A stretch of 52,029 nucleotides of DNA, from NCBI GenBank assembly GCA_041941305.1, contig JBGTQJ010000065.1, forward strand, positions 1-52,029, written 5' to 3'. Below the pieces are notes generated by a model, which worked only from the letters and a program-made list of their open reading frames with translations, had not been told where the DNA came from and did not search any database. The first letter of the stretch is position 1. The number at the start of each line of letters is the position of its first letter. The translations under genes were made by a program, and so were the position numbers. This document shows, one piece after another, positions 47,101 through 50,100 of the stretch. This stretch comes from JANSWP01 sp041941305. GTDB lineage: Bacteria > Bacteroidota > Bacteroidia > Chitinophagales > Saprospiraceae.

Positions 47101-50100
47101 AACCCATACCCGTTTTATAGGAAATGCCCACTTCTGTGCCCTCACTAACAGTTATTTTGAGACCAGCAGCAGCTCCAAAATCGTAATCCCTCAAAAATAA
47201 TTCTGGGCTGATGCTAAATTCGGCTGACAGGATGCTTTTTTTCCCATCCTTTTTGGAAAAACTTACCCGACCATGATAATCCAGCATAAATCCATTTCCA
47301 TCGTCATCCTTTAGCAGTGGAAGTTGAATTTGTCCATGAAGACTAAATCCTATATTGAACTTCTTTTTAATGGCGTTTTTCCATTCTGTCAAGGCGGATT
47401 GTTTATTATCCTTCTTACTATTGTAAACCTCCTTGGGATCAATATTTGAGTCACCATTTCCATTCTCTTGAGGTTTTACAAGCTTACCTCCCGTAAAATT
47501 AAATTCGACTCTATCGAGTGTATAGGACCATCCTCCAATCGAAGAATTACTTTCCAAACTCACTACATTTTCGGCACTTACCAATATATCTACACCTGTT
47601 TTACTAATGGCAAATAATTCGGCGTTGATCCTTAGATCCTCTTCAGAGTTGCCTAGGGTAAAACCGGGTAGTACAAAACTTATCCCACTGATATACAAGC
47701 CTTTAAATGGACCAGCTTCTTTTGGAAGGGAATTTTTATCTTTAACTTTTGGTTTTTTACGCACATCAACTAAGCCTTCGGGATCAATCTGGGCATTAAA
47801 ATCTAAGACTCCTTCAAAAGTTTCGTTGAACTCAAATTGCAGGGATTCATAGCCTGGAATGGCCATTTTCACTACCCTATCATCAGGTACATCTATTGCA
47901 GCAAAGAAGTTTTTCAAGCCCCTTGTAAAATCTTTGTTCGAATTGTTGTTGGAAGCATTTTCGCCTGTTTCTGCCTGCTTCTTGGCAGTCGTAATAGAAG
48001 CCGAAAGAACTAGTGGTCTTGTTTTTTCTACACCTCCTTCTTCATAGACTTCAACAATCTTGTCATCGGGAAAAGTGACTTCGGCTTCAATATTAAACCC
48101 CTGAAATCCCTTTTTACAATCAATTAGGGCATAAGTACCCTCATACATTTGACTGATTTTCTTCAAAAAATCATTGTTTTTCTTTTTGCCTTTCTTCTTT
48201 TTCACAGGGGGGGCAAGCGGATCAACTTTTTTCCCTTTAAAAGTTAATTTAAACCCGTTTTCTTCGTTTTCTGTGGCAACCACATCGTTTCCAAGAGATA
48301 AATAGAAGTTCTTTAAATTAACACCTGTCCCATTGATAGCACCCTTTCCTTCAAATACAAATTGAGCGTATTGAGTCTTTTCCGGCGTAGCCCCTTCTAT
48401 TTTGACTAACAATGTAAATTCTACATGTGTTGTTGCGTCCTTTGCCATTTTAGTACTTCCAGCCTGTGGTTTTTGCCCCACACTAAAAGCTGTCAATAAA
48501 AAGCGAGCTTCGTTATCACCTGGCATATCTGTAGCAGGAATTCCCAAATCTTCCAGTTTATCTGACAAATCAATAGGTAATTCCAAAACTCCTCCATTCT
48601 TATTGTGTTCTTCAATAGCTTCAAATGTAAAATTGGGATTTGGCACTTCCTGAGTACCTTCAAGGATAACTCTTTCCAAGCCCGGAGCCGGGACAGCCGT
48701 GTAACCCAATCCACCACCACCTGCTCCCGCATTTATGCTGAGCTGGTCACCCCAAGGCAATTCTATCGGAAAGGATGCATTTGTGACCAATAATTCATCT
48801 CCCCATGGTAGGTTCAAGACATTGCCTTCTACGATAAAACCTTCAACCATGCTATTGTCCAAATGTTCCATGATGGATTGCTTGTAGGCTTCCATGTTTC
48901 CGCCTAATAGTTTTTCCAACACTCCTTCCTTTTCAAATGCACTCCCTGTCCTTGCAAGGGAGCCGGGCTTTCTTCCAAATGGAACCAAACCAAGAGCGGC
49001 AGGACTATAATGTTTTTCATAGTACAATTCTTTGATCATTCCCAATCTTCCGGGATCCAATTCGAAGGGTTCAAGAGCAGATACACAATCACAAGCCGCA
49101 TGTTTGGCATCTATATCGATTCGATCAAAACTGAATCCTCCATTCTCATCAACTTTCGCCCAAAAAATGTATTCCGCTACAGAAGTAGCAGCATACACAA
49201 TGATTTTTAGCCCCAATTCCTCAGGGTCATCTCCATCCTTTGGAACATGTAATAATTCCAGCTTCCCGATTGGTAGCTTAACACCACCAACATCAACAGA
49301 ATCCGACCCATCTCCGTAATTTTCCAGTTTATATCGCTTTTCCGTAGCTGCAAAAGGGTCAATAGCGAGGTTGTACAATAGCAAATCTTTTAGCTGAAAT
49401 TGTGGATCCCCAGGGAGATCAAGTTTGTCCTTTAATTGTTCTAATTGTAATGATTTATTACCCAATAATTTAGCCTCAAAATCCTTTGGCGAAAGCTCAA
49501 TAGAAAGTTCTCCAAATAAATTGGCTCTGGGAATAAATTTTCTTTTCCCATTTATCTCCTTCAAATAAGCTTTAATCTCCGTAGTTTCTTCTCCTTCAAA
49601 TTCTCCACCCCACATACTCAATCCCCATTTTCCAGGTTGAGGTTTGACTTCCATTGCGGTGTTGTCACTATTGATATCCAGGTTGGAAGTATAATCAAAA
49701 GGAACGTCAAGCAAAGGCACACTGATTTTACCAGTAAGCGTTGTGTTCTCGGTTTGGCTTTCAGCAATGTCAAGGCGCAGGGTATCCACGCTATATCGCC
49801 AGGTTCCCAATTTTCCGTCTTCAAGTGTCACGAGATTTAATTTTCGAAAACTTCCCCAGGCTCCATCTTCTGCTAATGCTAAATCTCCCTGGTCCAGGAG
49901 TAACTGTTCACCTGTACCTTTAAAGTCATATTCAGGTGGTATTTGAACCGTCACATTGTTGAGGTACATCCCTTGCCAGTCATCTTTATCCGAATCTGGA
50001 TATTGAGATATCAATAAATTTTGATCAACTTTATCTTCTATTGTCAGGTCTGCCTTTCCTTTTTTCATATTGAAGACAAAACCAGGCATCTGCGGAAGAA